A program made the position numbers and the translations under genes. From Neelides folsomi (lineage: Eukaryota; Arthropoda; Collembola; Neelipleona; Neelidae), in assembly GCA_034687125.1 (NCBI GenBank), contig JAQGBZ010000100.1, positions 62,001-126,000 of the forward strand: a DNA stretch of 64,000 nucleotides, read 5' to 3'. Each line of letters opens with the position of its first letter. The first letter of the stretch is position 1. The notes below the pieces were generated by a model. That model was not told the origin of the DNA. It searched no databases and worked only from the letters and a program-made list of their open reading frames with translations. Of this stretch, positions 1 through 11,838 are shown one piece after another.

Positions 1-3000
1 CTATTTGTTGAAAACTTATTAGACCATAATGATCTTTTAAAAATGACTTAGGTCGTGGGGCCCTCGAGTTTATCGGGTCAAAATGAGTTCAATCTCAAAA
101 TTCACATTTCTCTTTTTCACTTGCGTGTGGATTTAAATTCTTGCTCGAAACTCGCGCTTGATAGGCTTTTAAGACTTTTGCTTCAAGAAACAAAGATAAT
201 TTATAATTGAGGCACCGGAAAATGATGAGCTCATGATTAATTATTTTTAAATCCCTCTTCACACATTTCTATGAAAACCGAAATGAATTAATTTTGATGT
301 TATTTAATTAACGTTTGAATTAAGCAAAGCTTACAAGTTGCCTATTTAAATAAAGAATGTTATTTGATGTGTTTTATACAAAAATTAATTGTTAATTTTT
401 AGTGAATCATGTTTTTTTATTTTATCATTTTGAAGGTTTCCTCCATAAACTATTGTATTGTAGATATAATTATTCCTTACATTAAATCCATCAAATATAT
501 CAAATAAAAGAGTTCGTTATAATACCATTCACGAATATTTAAAGTTTAAATAAACGGCAATCATCTTCATCATTAAAAGTAATGATTTTATTACGTACAC
601 AACTTTCACACCCGAAGTTTAATGATCTTCTTCAACTATGTACCAATTGTATTTTTATGTAGATAATACTTAATTATTTTACATAATTTATCTTATGTGT
701 ATGCATTATATGCAAAATGTACATTGTTTTAACATAACATGTAATTATTTATGCACATTTTATTTATCAATTACAATTAAATAAAATTAACAAATTTAAT
801 TCATACATTGATACAAATTGAAACGCTAGAAGTTTTGATCCTATAGTATAATTTATGAATGCCAATTGCATCAGATTATATTTGAGTTAACCAATTTTAC
901 TATTTTAATAAACACTGATCCTATTATTATACCCTCGCCACATTTAAACTTACATTTCATAAATATAAATATTAAGTGTGAATTGGTAATCTAATTAAAC
1001 TAATATTAATGTGATTATTTATGATTACACAAATTAAAACTTAATACAGATAACTACCAAGTAAAATATAAAAATTATTTAATTGACTTGAAACTGGAAT
1101 TACATCTGCACTTGTCAAGATTAAATTAGACACCAATTGGAAAATGAAAAAAAAGCAGATTCACATAGTTTTGATAAGATCTCATGTCTTGTAACGTTTA
1201 ACCAAATTCAATTTGAAACATGAAATCATAAAAAGGAATTAAACCCTAAATACTCCATTAATAATTAACAAACTAAATGTAAGTACAGACCTACAATTTG
1301 ATGGTTTTGTATGATAAAGTAAAGTGAGAAAAAATCGTTTAGTCATCTTATTATGCAATAAATAAGGTAATCAAATAATTAATAACATGAATATCTAATG
1401 TATTAAATGTTAAAATAATAAAAATGCTTATTAATTCCAAAAAATTACATACTACATACTACCAAAATCCCTAATCTCTATTTACAAGTAAATCACTTAA
1501 AATTTTAAAGTAAAGTATTTTATTATCACACGTTAAAGAAATCCCTTGCTCTAATGGTAAGTATAAAATAATAATTCTTCAAAACAAGCCTTGAAGCAAA
1601 TAAATATAAAATGAAATCAGTCTCACAATGAACTCTTTATCGACAAAAGTATATTCCATTAAAATAGGAATCAATTTACTCCAATTTAGTAACTTTTGAG
1701 AAATATCTTAATAAATAGAGTATATCGTTATAATCTTTTAGAGTCTCTCTTTATAATTCAATCAATAACTTGTTCAAAAAAGGTATGAATTAAATAAAAA
1801 AATGTCTCATCCTTAACTTAATTAATAAAATTCATATGAAAGGCGAAGCTAAAAAATGGCAATTAATAAGAAAAGTGTCAAAAAGTAATTAGTAAGTCGT
1901 TAGTCTAATTAGTTTTGTAATCTCATTTTACTTCCCTATACCAGAATTACTACAATTAATCAGATATCACACCAAATTAAATACAAAACTACGTGAAATT
2001 TCTAACTAAATTATAAAATCACTAACCAGATAAGTAGGATTAACTTAAAAAATGAATTGGCAGTGGAGTGTGAAAGAAGGACACAATAAATTAACCTAAA
2101 TTCAAATCAATATCAATTACTACTTAAGAATAATAAATATGCCTAATTATTAAGTACTTTAAAATTATCACTACCATATTGATGGGTAAAAAAACCTATA
2201 TGATACAAACACTACAAATGAATTCATTTTATAAGGTAAAATTACAAATTAATTAATGAATGAATCAATTTTAAAGTGTTAATACTCTTGTAATCATTGG
2301 AGGTACCACTGACGAAATTAAGGGTAAAATTATTATAAAATAACGAGGAATAATTTAGCTGACTTTTTTCAAAGATTGTAAAAAAAAGATTTTCATAATT
2401 GATCAATTAATCAATTAATAGTTTCATTCATTCCAACTCTATATTTGTATGTCCTAATGGATTCGTCATTAAACTTAAATTTGATTGAGTCAAAATCCTC
2501 ATTTTCTCAATAAATTATAAATGAAAATTGTAAATTAATAATCTCACTATTGAGTCGCAATTCATGTGACGTTTCCTACTCTAAGACAGCGGTGAGTCTC
2601 GCAAACGCTGCCCTCTTATTCATTAATCCATTTAATTGAGTAACCTTAATGGGTAATATACGTAATTTACCTTACCAGTGCCATTTATTTAATCGTGAAT
2701 TATTATTATTTAATTACAAGTTAAAAGTGAATTCACTATTCAACATCACTTTACAGTATTTTACGAGTGATCATTGTTTGACTACTGTGGTACAAATCCT
2801 TCTCGGCTCATTTAAACCTAAATGCCTCCTGTTCTCTTTTTAAATTGTTGAGAATGGAGCATTTGAAGGAGCCAGAAGTTTTTATTTGTTTTTTTAAACA
2901 CGAGAATCATTTCTCGGTATGTCGTCCATTAATAGTCTTTATCTAATCCTTTGGGTTGAAGAATTTTACAAGAGGTAAATAAACTCATATCACAGTAAGA

Positions 3001-3706
3001 AAACCCTCAAATATGATGAAACTTAACGAGCCTATCCTCAAAGTATCCCCTCGTTTATTGTACAACTGTATCTACAATATCAGAAGTTCAAGTTGCAATT
3101 TTTATATCATGACCGGAGAATTTCTATTATTTCATACAACCCCTATTAATAATAGGATATAATTATAAACAAAACGATTGTTACATATATTTACAGAGGA
3201 GATTACATATTTTCAATTGAGAAATTAGCTACATTTAATGTATTTATTTATAATTTAAATTGAAAGTTGAAACACAGAGATTTATATTGAATTGAATTAT
3301 ATATTGATAAATTGATATTCCTAATATAATATTGAGGGTATAAAACCGACTGGGTAGTTATTCTAAACTTGAATAGAATGGCTTGAATAATTAGACATTA
3401 TTATATAAATGATTGGATTGTTTTCACAGGAGTTGAATCATCATATTATTTCTACGATTATTATAATTATTGTTTCTTAAATTCCCTGCCTCTTTAGGAA
3501 GGTTTATTGAATAATCCATCTCTGTAATATTATGTGTTTTAATACTTGCCAATCATGGATGCTGGGGAGATTGAGAGGAAAAGATCTCTCGAGGATACGT
3601 GAAGAAGGACGCTATGATACCACTACGAAGAGATTTTTTTGGTTAAGGTTGAACTCGGAGGCTCCCGCCTCACCAAAATTTGAACTCAGGTGAAGGAGGC
3701 TGATTG
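1..3706. other. AT-rich intergenic DNA, no gene seen
   Basis: About 3.7 kb of strongly AT-rich sequence lies left of INO80D. The only reading frame of any size (2649-2843, 64 codons) is hydrophobic and low-complexity, resembles no family I know, and lacks convincing splice context. I found no tRNA, no terminal inverted repeats and no long tandem array. The last few hundred bases (about 3400-3706) are probably the 3' UTR and downstream region of INO80D. The stretch could still hold regulatory DNA or a non-coding transcript that cannot be recognised by eye. Confidence 0.5.
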
Positions 3707-5908
3707 TTAAAACTGGTTCGTCACCGAAATGGACTCGGGCTGACTCGAACGGAAGTTAGGAAAAATGTTGGCAAACAGGGAGTAGTCGATGTCATTGGCA
3801 TCAAAGTTAGTCGAGAAGTCAATGCCAAGGTCAGAGAGGTCGGTGGACCGCCCTAGCTTGTCACCCATTCGAGTATCAGGGAACAGCTCGTTAAAATCAT
3901 CCTCGGTCAGCTCGTTTTCTTCAAGGAGTCGGCTAGCTTGAACGGCAAGCTCAGGATCCAAGGCCAGTTCAAAGCTTTTCTCGAGATCCTCATCGGAAAA
4001 TTCACAATCTAAATAAAATCAAACCATCATTATAAAATTATAATTATGCTGATTTTGCAAATAATACAAGGACAAAAAAACAAGAGGTCTAATAAATTAT
4101 TTGAAAATCATTATATTTAAATTTTAATAATATTAAATTAACGATTTTACCTGGTTGACTGGAAGTTGAATTGTCAAAAGGAGAATCAAAAGAAGCGTCT
4201 GTGGCATCCTCAGGAGTTGCCCCAGCGGATGAAGAACCAACTGAATTTAAAACGCTGTCGAAAACTCCTGAACTATGAAGGTCAGTCACAGATGAAGCCG
4301 AGATTGAGTGAAGCCCAGGCTGGGGAAATTCTCTTTTCCCCATGTCGACTGCCAGTCCTTCCAAGCCTAATGAAATTCCGTTCTCCAATCGTCGCTTTTT
4401 CCCTACATTACCATTGATTCTGCTGTTTATCATTTTCTCAGTTTCTTTATTATCCTTCTTCTTCTCTAACTTCTTTTCATCCACACCGTTAACCTTTTAA
4501 ATAAAATTAATAAAATATAGTTCCATTTTAAATATTATTATAGTTTTACTAGATTTACTTTAATGAAAAAACATTAAATCCTAATTGTAATTTAAATGTA
4601 ATTTGTCTCACTTTAGGTTTCCTTCTGACATTTCCATTCCAAGAGATATTGTCAGGCTTCAATTTGTTCTTGATTTCTGAATTTGGCGTGAGGGGAATTG
4701 ACTTCTTGGGAGGAGAGTCAAATCGAGGGTCGGAAGAAAGGAGGGCTTGAGCTGAGGAGTTCAAATCCGTTGACACAGCTAAGAGCAGTGATTGACGGAA
4801 AGCTCTGTTCGCGATCCGGTCTTCCTTCTCGCTCCATGACACGGCCTTCCGGATCGTCTTGTACTGGGCTTTAAAGGCAGAGCGAACCCTGGCCAAGAAC
4901 TCCTGCCTCGTCTCGACCTGATCTTCCCTTTGGAGAAGTTGCAACTGTGGTGGTTCTTCCTTCACCACTTCCACCCGTCTAAGGAGAAATCCCTCCTTCC
5001 GAACCCTCTTTTTAGCAAGAACTGGCGGGGTGAACAAACTCCCCAAACTTCCTATGCTCCGCTCCTTAGAAGGGGAATCCTCCTGGCCCTCAAAAAGGGG
5101 CAGCTTCTTGAGTACATTAAGCGTTTTCAACTCGGCGAGTTGTGGCTTTTCTCCCTCTGGTGCGAACTTGAAATTCCGCCACCGTTCTCGAACACAAATG
5201 GTGGGTGGGTCTGATCGTGCGGGGACGAGGGAAGGCTTCTTCTTGACCCCATTGGGCTGAGAAGGGGCCTTCTTCTTTTTGCTCGAACTTCGATTCTGAA
5301 CTTTGTGATTTCCTAGCAGAGCCATTTTGTTCTTTTGCTCCTCTTCGGAAATGGAGGTCGGGGAAGCAGATGAGCAATTCCGACCATCCTTCTTCCCCTT
5401 TTTGAGGGGAAGGAGGGCAGGGGGGAGTTTGAGCTCCTTTGTCCCATTCTGTGGCTTGCTCTTGTTATTCTTATTGGTAGAGGCAGTCAGAGCTGATTGT
5501 AAAGACTCTTTCTTGCATTCTGGAACTGAGGATTTCTTTGGAGGTTTTCGTGCGGGTTTGGGAAGCATCCCAACCACTTGCATGTGACTGTGACAATACC
5601 CGCGGTCTTGCCCGCTGGGAATTGCGTTCAAACATTTTTGGCTATTGTTCTTCGTCACAAAGCTGCATTGTTTGAAAGGAGCTGATTTGTCCTCAAGAAT
5701 ATGTCTAAAAGTAAAACGATTAATTTATTTTTTCGTTAATCGATTTAACTATTGATTACTTTTGTGTAAATTTGATTAGGTAATTTATATATAACCTAAT
5801 ACAAAAGGCGTATCCATTTAGTCTTCTTTGTCTGCAGAGCTTATTGGAGTAAGAACAGAGCGGTTTATTGTCCAGAGGACTGAAATGAATATTTTTTCCC
5901 TCGAACAT
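3707..5908 (-). CDS. INO80D: INO80 complex subunit D-like protein
   Basis: Four coding exons on the minus strand: 5908-5796, 5704-4612, 4493-4151, 4008-3707 (1851 nt, 616 aa). The short first exon carries the ATG and the peptide MFEGKNIHFSPLDNKPLC. It joins in frame to the second exon through Arg-His-Ile-Leu-Glu-Asp. Together they form the two Cys/His-rich (C3H-type) potential DNA-binding motifs that open INO80D: Cys pairs around residues 18-49, then a second Cys/His cluster ending CHSHMQVVGMLPK near residue 75. The middle is basic and low-complexity (Lys/Ser/Pro). The C-terminus holds a conserved-looking acidic block (DCEFSDEDLEKSFELALDP) ending in PESISVTNQF. In the family this is an accessory subunit of the INO80 ATP-dependent nucleosome remodeller, acting in the nucleus in transcription and repair. 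At 616 aa it is shorter than the vertebrate protein. Family assignment is firm from the N-terminus. Role is by homology. Confidence 0.93.
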
Positions 5909-7533
5909 TGATAGTCCGCCTCCTCTGTCTCGGCACCCGATTTTCGAAATCCGCTCTACTCAACTCCGCCTGAAAATCGAATAAAAAATTAGCTACTCAT
6001 TGAAATAATTGAGAAATAATATAAATTTTTTTACAATTATAAGTTTAACCTACATTTCATGTTGTTTGGAAAATATAAAACTGTAAACTGTTTTACGATA
6101 TATTTGTAAATCAATTATAAAGTTACAATAGATTAATGATGCATTAAAGAATGGCAAATTAGCTGCTTCGTCTAACTCAACATGTTTTCATCCTGCCAAA
6201 ATCTATTTATTTTGTTGCAACTGAAACAAATGACCTTATTACTCGCCAATAGTGCTAATAAGCATAAACTATAATCAACAACAAAAATATCTTGTTTTGA
6301 TATGACCCGATAAGATAAAGTATAAACTGTAATAGTTAAATTATTCAAAACACATTGCATCGAACAAATGCAAGAACTTCGACAGCTAATCGTCCCCTAT
6401 TTTGTCATTACACTCATAACTCTAAAAAGTCTAATATTGTGTAACTTTGATTTAGCATAAACCTAAGTACAATTAAGTTATATGACACAAATCGTTAAAA
6501 CTATAACCCTCAAAATAAACAATTGATGATTAGAAACCCTGTTTATTCGTAAAACACTTTTGATAAACCTGCGATAAAATCCCTAATGAACAATTGGCTC
6601 ACCTTTTGCTCTTCGTACTTGCTAACTGCATTCGGAAAAATGAGATTGAGGAGATTGGCGAACAAAAGAGTCAAAAACTATTTTTTCTTCAAGTCGTGAC
6701 AAAGAAGGGCTTTAGTTCCCAAAAACAAAAACCATCCTTTTCCTTCTTCTCCAAATCCGCCTGTGCCCGAGCAGGGAAGGTCAGCAGGGGTCAAACTTTA
6801 ATTGCCCAGGTCAAGCCTTTTAGGAGGGACGACGAACATAAATAAATTACATACGTAAATATAATAAATTACTTCTCCAGTTTCAATTGAATATTGAATT
6901 GAACGTAAAAATAGTTTCGGAGTGTGGAGACTTGGGCGAGAGAGGGCAGGGCGCGGGAGTTGGGTGAGTCCATATATTTAAATACACAAAGATATACAAC
7001 TTGCGAATCCTCCTATCCTTTCCCATTCAGTCGTTGAGGGTTCTGATGGGGAACATGAGATTTGCAGAAATTGGCAAAAATTAATTCCCCGTTGCACCCA
7101 ACACAGCACCCTTTGCTTTGTGGCAAGAAAAGAAGTGTTGGGGATCTGGGTGGGACGGAAGAGATCGCCCGGTTTAGTCTCCTCCTGGTACCTGGCGGAG
7201 GACGGAGGACCCGCCTTGCCAAAAATCCAACCAAACTGCTAAATCCAACTCCCTCGACTTCCACATTCATCTCTGACATTCAAAAGATCATTTATAAAAA
7301 GAGATTTTGTGGCGGAGATCAATTGCCAATCTCGATTGCCTCATCACCTCTTCAAACATTCCCTTTTTTCATCCCGTGTTCAGCAAAGGCAAAGTTCGAC
7401 CTCAAGTTTAAACAACCCGATAATTATCTGCGTACTCAACATAATTAGCTCATTTGGACTTCAAGAACCGAATACCCGGAACTACACCAGATTGAGGACT
7501 CGTTTTTAAATAAGAAGTTTAATATCTGGGCAG
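5909..7533. promoter_or_regulatory. Divergent promoter region of INO80D and TMUB, with likely 5' UTR exon
   Basis: This interval separates the INO80D start from the TMUB-like gene. Two GC-richer blocks (about 6590-6840 and 6900-7510) stand out from the surrounding AT-rich DNA, as expected for promoters and 5' UTRs. A good splice donor (CAG|GTATGA) follows 7533, and a good acceptor (TTTTTTCTAG) ends at 9261, just upstream of the TMUB start codon. A non-coding first exon ending at 7533 with a 1.7-kb 5' UTR intron is therefore likely. A 128-codon frame at 7062-7448 looks unlike any protein I know and is treated as UTR. RNA evidence would be needed to place the transcription starts. Confidence 0.45.
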
Positions 7534-9261
7534 GTATGAACTCTGATTTAACCATATTGAAATTTAAAGTTCATTATTGTTTATTGAGTCATCAATTATT
7601 TAAAGTTGTTAATTCTTGGAATTGTTATTCAATAACATTTTTTGTTATTTGCATATTATTCCATGAGAGGTTTTGATAGTCACGATTTCATTGTATTTTT
7701 TTATTGTGTAGTTTGGTAGTTGCTTTTATCAAATGAATTATCAACGTCAACAATGTTTAGATCAATAATACTTATATCGATTAATAGTATTTAAAATAGG
7801 GAGTAATTAATAATACAAGCAAAGTCCCTTTTAGTTTGCGTTCGTGTTGAAGTGTGAGATTCTGCTTTAGACAAAGTCTAGAACATAAAGTAAAATCCAT
7901 TTATAATTGGTAATCATTGCATCATATATCATATTACAATTGAAATTATTATATACTAAAGACACGTCTTTTAAACGTTTTTCACGTCTCGTCTTTCTTT
8001 TTTTGCTATCATAAGAAGTTCTCACTTACTCATGGTCAGTTTAAAGTTTAAATAAGAGATAATCAAGACGAGGAAAAATATCATCGAAATTCAAAAGTAT
8101 TTTAATTTTATCCTTATCTTATTCCCACTCCCAAACCCCATTTTGTGACAAATTGACATTACAAATCAGAAACATCCTTTATTTATCAACCAATAAAGTT
8201 ACCCACGCCAGAGAATAAATTAATGTATCGTTTGTTCAGTCAGTTGTTTGCAAGCTGTGCAACATGAATTCATGGATTATTTATAAATTTCAAATCAATA
8301 TTGGAATAAAAGTATTCGATTTAAATTGAAACAATGTTCCAGATCATTCAGGTTCAGTATATTATTATGATAGGTGACATGTGATAGATATGAATATAAA
8401 TATAAAGGATGGTGTATTTAAAATTGGAATCATCTACAATTTAAATTGACTGCATTGGCTAATTACCTCTTGACTTATTTTTACAAGTGATATAACTTTT
8501 TGATTAGGCCCATATGCCTATTAATTCAATGTTACGATTTGGATTCAATGTTATTGGATTTATGAGATTCATTTATTGAAACGAGGGAGGGAAGTTGGAT
8601 CGACCTTCGACTCTTTCATTACACATCTCTAAAAACATAATAAAAATTCCACAGTTCCACAAACTCGAGTTATGACATCATTGCACCGTTGAATTCATTC
8701 ACTTTCCTCATTTTAAAAAAAAAGAGTTTCGAGGGTGGAACGAAGGATGGGTTCATAAAAATATCTCAAGTTCAAACTTCTTCAATTATCTTTATTTCTC
8801 GCTTACGTCGCTTACATGTGCTCAAAGTGGTCTAAAATGTTTCAACTCCCTATATAAATAGAATAAATACACAACGTAATCTCAACTTCAGGTTTATCTC
8901 TTTTATATTTATAAAATTATGAGTTTTATTTAGTAGTAATATTAATGACAAGTTGTTAACAAGTATCTAAAAATTATTATAAATAAAATTATTGTAAAAT
9001 GACAAGTTTTTTAATTACATTGAGTATTAAATAAAATTAGAGGTAGCGGATAATAAAAATAGGTAAACATAAATATTTAATACTTAATTTAATCTCTCAT
9101 ACCCGCTATAAGTATTTATCCATTGAGTTATCAAAGTTCATGAACTTAACCCAATGAGCAATGAGAATAATGCAGAATTAGCAAATTATCAGTGAGGCAT
9201 GGAGAATAATAGGAAAAATCTATTTAAAAAAATTCATAAAATTTTATTCAATTTTTTCTAG
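7534..9261 (+). other. Putative 5' UTR intron of the TMUB-like gene
   Basis: AT-rich, with no coding frame. It is bounded by a plausible donor (GTATGA at 7534) and acceptor (TTTTTTCTAG ending 9261). A TATA-like TATATAAATA occurs near 8852, so an alternative promoter inside this stretch is possible. No repeats or RNA genes were recognised. Confidence 0.35.
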
Positions 9262-9321
9262 GGAGAATTGGTGAAATAAAGGAGGCGTTTCGCAGGGGTA
9301 GAGGGAGTCAACGGGCGTGTC

Positions 9322-10885
9322 ATGCTGTTTGACCTTTCGGGTCTCACCCTCTTGGTAGACCTCTTTGAGTCTCTTGGATCAGTCTTAAAGGAGGGGAGCG
9401 ACAGTCCTCTTTTTTCCGTATACTTCCTCGCCGGTCTTCTCGCCTTCATCTCGATCCTTTATTTTGTTTGGCGGTCGACTGAAGTCCCCGACCATCCGCC
9501 CCCGCCTCGTCCACCCTACCATATTCAATTGGGTCCGGCGTCCCCTTCCCTCACTTCCCTCGCCGACGTTCGGCTTCTTCGATCCGGCCCCAATGTCGAC
9601 TACTATCATTGGAGACAACCTCAGACGCGAAGCTTATTTGGGCTTATTCGACGTCAACAATTACGTCCGGCCCAGCCGAGAACTATCGTTTCCCGCTCTC
9701 GACTCTCGACCACTCCAAATCTCATCGTCTACCATCGGGTCAACGTGTACCACCACAGTCACAGACAAGGAGATTATTCCTTTGAGCCTCGTGACGGCTC
9801 ACACGGAATTGACAACCTCAATTCGACCCCGCTTTCAGAAGAGGAACTTTCCCAACAGAACGTCAACGTCCTCAATGTTGACGTGAACGTGAATGTTGAT
9901 GTGGAGGTTGAAGACGAGCGGGAAGAGGAAGAAGAAGTTGATGTAGATGTGAACCTTAACCTGGATTTAGGTCATAGTGAGGAAAGACTTGTTGCAGGGG
10001 ACAATTTAGACCTTCGACTCAACGTGAACGTAAACGAAAACGTGATGGAGAGGAGGCGAAGTGAAGGAGCTCCACCTTCGCCACAAACTCCGAAGGAAGA
10101 TTCAAGATCTTCTCCTTGGATCCAAGAACCTTCGCGTGCAGGTTGGTTTCTTAAACTTTTCCAATTAAGTCCAAATTACGTAATTCAAGAATTAATTTGA
10201 TTATATATAATTTAGAAGAATCTATTCCTGGATCGGATCAAGATATACGAGTCACGCTAAAATTTCTCAACGATACACAAATTGAAGTTGTAACTCAATT
10301 AACGGAAAAGATCGTTGATTTCAAAAGGTCGGTGTAAATATTAAAATTTTATTGATAAAAGAAATTGAATGAAATAATAAATAATTAGAAAATTCCGCAT
10401 CTTCGAAGATCCAATTTAATTTTTAATAACTTATAATAAATGAAATAATAAATATTTTTATTTCTCATAGACGTCACTTTGAAAGAGAGCTGGCGGAAAA
10501 CAAAGTTGTCCGGTTGATCTTCAATGGTCGAGTTCTTGACAATGATGGGAGTTCGTTGAGAGAGTCAGGGATCTTCGACCAGTGCGTTGTCCATTGCCTC
10601 ATCGTAATTCCCCAACCTAGGAGCAATGGTGGGACTGGGGAAAGTGGCGGGACTCAGAGGGTTCGTCCCCCGCCTCGTGGAACTGAACCAGGATTCTTTT
10701 TTGTGGCCATTATGGGCGTGATTCTCGTCTTTCTTTGGTTCGTCTGCTTCCACTTCGGACAGCAGTTGTTCACACAGTCGGCTGTTGTTTCTCTCACCGT
10801 CCTTACGGCTATCTTTCTCATCGGCCTTGTCGCCTTTTACCTCCCAATCAACCCAAATAACCCGCAGCAGCCAAATAACAATTAG
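9322..10885 (+). CDS. Transmembrane and ubiquitin-like domain protein (TMUB1/2 family)
   Basis: Three exons: 9322-10141, 10216-10327, 10471-10885 (1347 nt, 448 aa). Residues about 31-49 are one hydrophobic segment (FSVYFLAGLLAFISILYFVW). Residues about 279-375 read as a ubiquitin-like domain (VRLIFNGRVLDNDGSSLRES, then GIFDQCVVHCLI). Two further membrane segments follow at about 384-405 and 413-435. One N-terminal and two C-terminal membrane segments around a ubiquitin-like domain is the TMUB1/TMUB2 architecture. In vertebrates TMUB1 works with HRD1/gp78 in ER-associated degradation and also traffics receptors. The linker between the first membrane segment and the ubiquitin-like domain is long (about 225 aa) and holds an alternating Val/Asn/Asp repeat near residues 180-240, so the protein exceeds vertebrate homologues. 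TMUB1 and TMUB2 cannot be told apart here. Confidence 0.87.
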
Positions 10886-11658
10886 TTTTATTCTCTGTGT
10901 GATCAATCAATTCCAACAGCCCTCCGTTTTTTGCCCACTTTATTTTCTTTTGCAAAACTTGTGATTACTTTTAAAGCCCTTGAGTGAGAAATATTTAAGA
11001 GCCCTTCATATTTACAATTTACGATACAAACTATACTAAAAAAACGTAATGTCACGAAGCAAAATCAAATTATTCAAAAAGTGGTAAAAATTTAAAAATG
11101 TTATATATTATTATTAAAGTAAAGTTAAACAAACTTTACGCTATTTAAAATGAATACGTTGAATAGTATTGTCAAATGTTTATATAATTTTGTTTAAGGT
11201 CAATAAATTTCTTAAAATGATAAACCTATTACAAAAAAGTACATAACCATTCGATTAAACTCATTCATAATTTGTTCAATGCATTATAATATGACAACAT
11301 GATATAACAGTTGTTAAACAAACTGACACTACCAATTAATTGCATAAAAACATACTATTTTTATATACAATTTTACAACATGTTTAAGTGCGTGTAAAAA
11401 GTATTCTTGAACCAGATGCATAATTCTTAAATCAACTCCCAGTTCATTGGAGCCATGATGAGATATACGGGGCCATCAAGTAATTTAGCATATTGTTATA
11501 TAAGGGAACAGATCGTAAATGGCATTTATCGTCTCTTGTTATATAATGAAGTGGACGGGTTCGAATGTCCAACAAACTTCCGTCCTTGGTATACCATTGG
11601 TGTGTGGTGAGAGGGATGGGGCTCATAGTAAGAGAAATCAAGTGGGAAGAGCATGTAC
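10886..11658. other. Intergenic, TMUB 3' UTR and spacer
   Basis: AT-rich sequence after the TMUB stop codon, presumably 3' UTR and spacer before the tRNA gene. Short frames around 11444-11641 show no family resemblance. Nothing else was recognised. Confidence 0.4.
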
Positions 11659-11732
11659 GGCGCCATGGCTTAGTTGGTTAAAGCGCCTGTCTAGTAAACA
11701 GGAGATCCCGAGTTCGAATCTCGGTGGTGCCT
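11659..11732 (+). tRNA. tRNA-Thr (anticodon AGT)
   Basis: A complete 74-nt cloverleaf without intron. The acceptor stem GGCGCCA (11659-11665) pairs with TGGTGCC (11725-11731, one G-T), followed by discriminator T. The D arm contains TTAGTTGGTTAAAGCG. The anticodon arm is CCTGT-CTAGTAA-ACAGG, with AGT at 11693-11695 decoding ACN threonine codons (A34 normally becomes inosine). The T arm has the standard GTTCGAATC loop. Internal A and B boxes are intact, and a TTTT run at about 11737-11740 would end RNA polymerase III transcription. It lies between the convergent 3' ends of TMUB and ENGASE and looks functional. Confidence 0.96.
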
Positions 11733-11838
11733 ACATCTTTTGCACTTTTTCATATTCATTTTATTTTATTATGACTTGAATGAGAAAAACATGGAGTTTC
11801 AGAATGCTTTCATATTTTATTTAACCTTATTTTCCATT

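Noticed and set aside
2649-2843. 64-codon open frame on the plus strand
   Set aside because: Low-complexity hydrophobic translation, no splice context and no resemblance to any family; expected by chance in several kilobases of intergenic DNA.
4930-5587. Several plus-strand frames across INO80D
   Set aside because: Antisense shadows of the Lys/Ser-rich INO80D exon with no start context or family match.
7062-7448. 128-codon open frame upstream of TMUB
   Set aside because: Lies in a GC-rich likely 5' UTR, is overlapped by another frame, and reads as Pro/Lys-rich filler with no domain; better explained as untranslated leader.
9464-9886. 140-codon alternative frame inside the TMUB exon
   Set aside because: Overlaps the coding exon in another frame and lacks membrane or ubiquitin-like features; a shadow of the GC-richer coding sequence.
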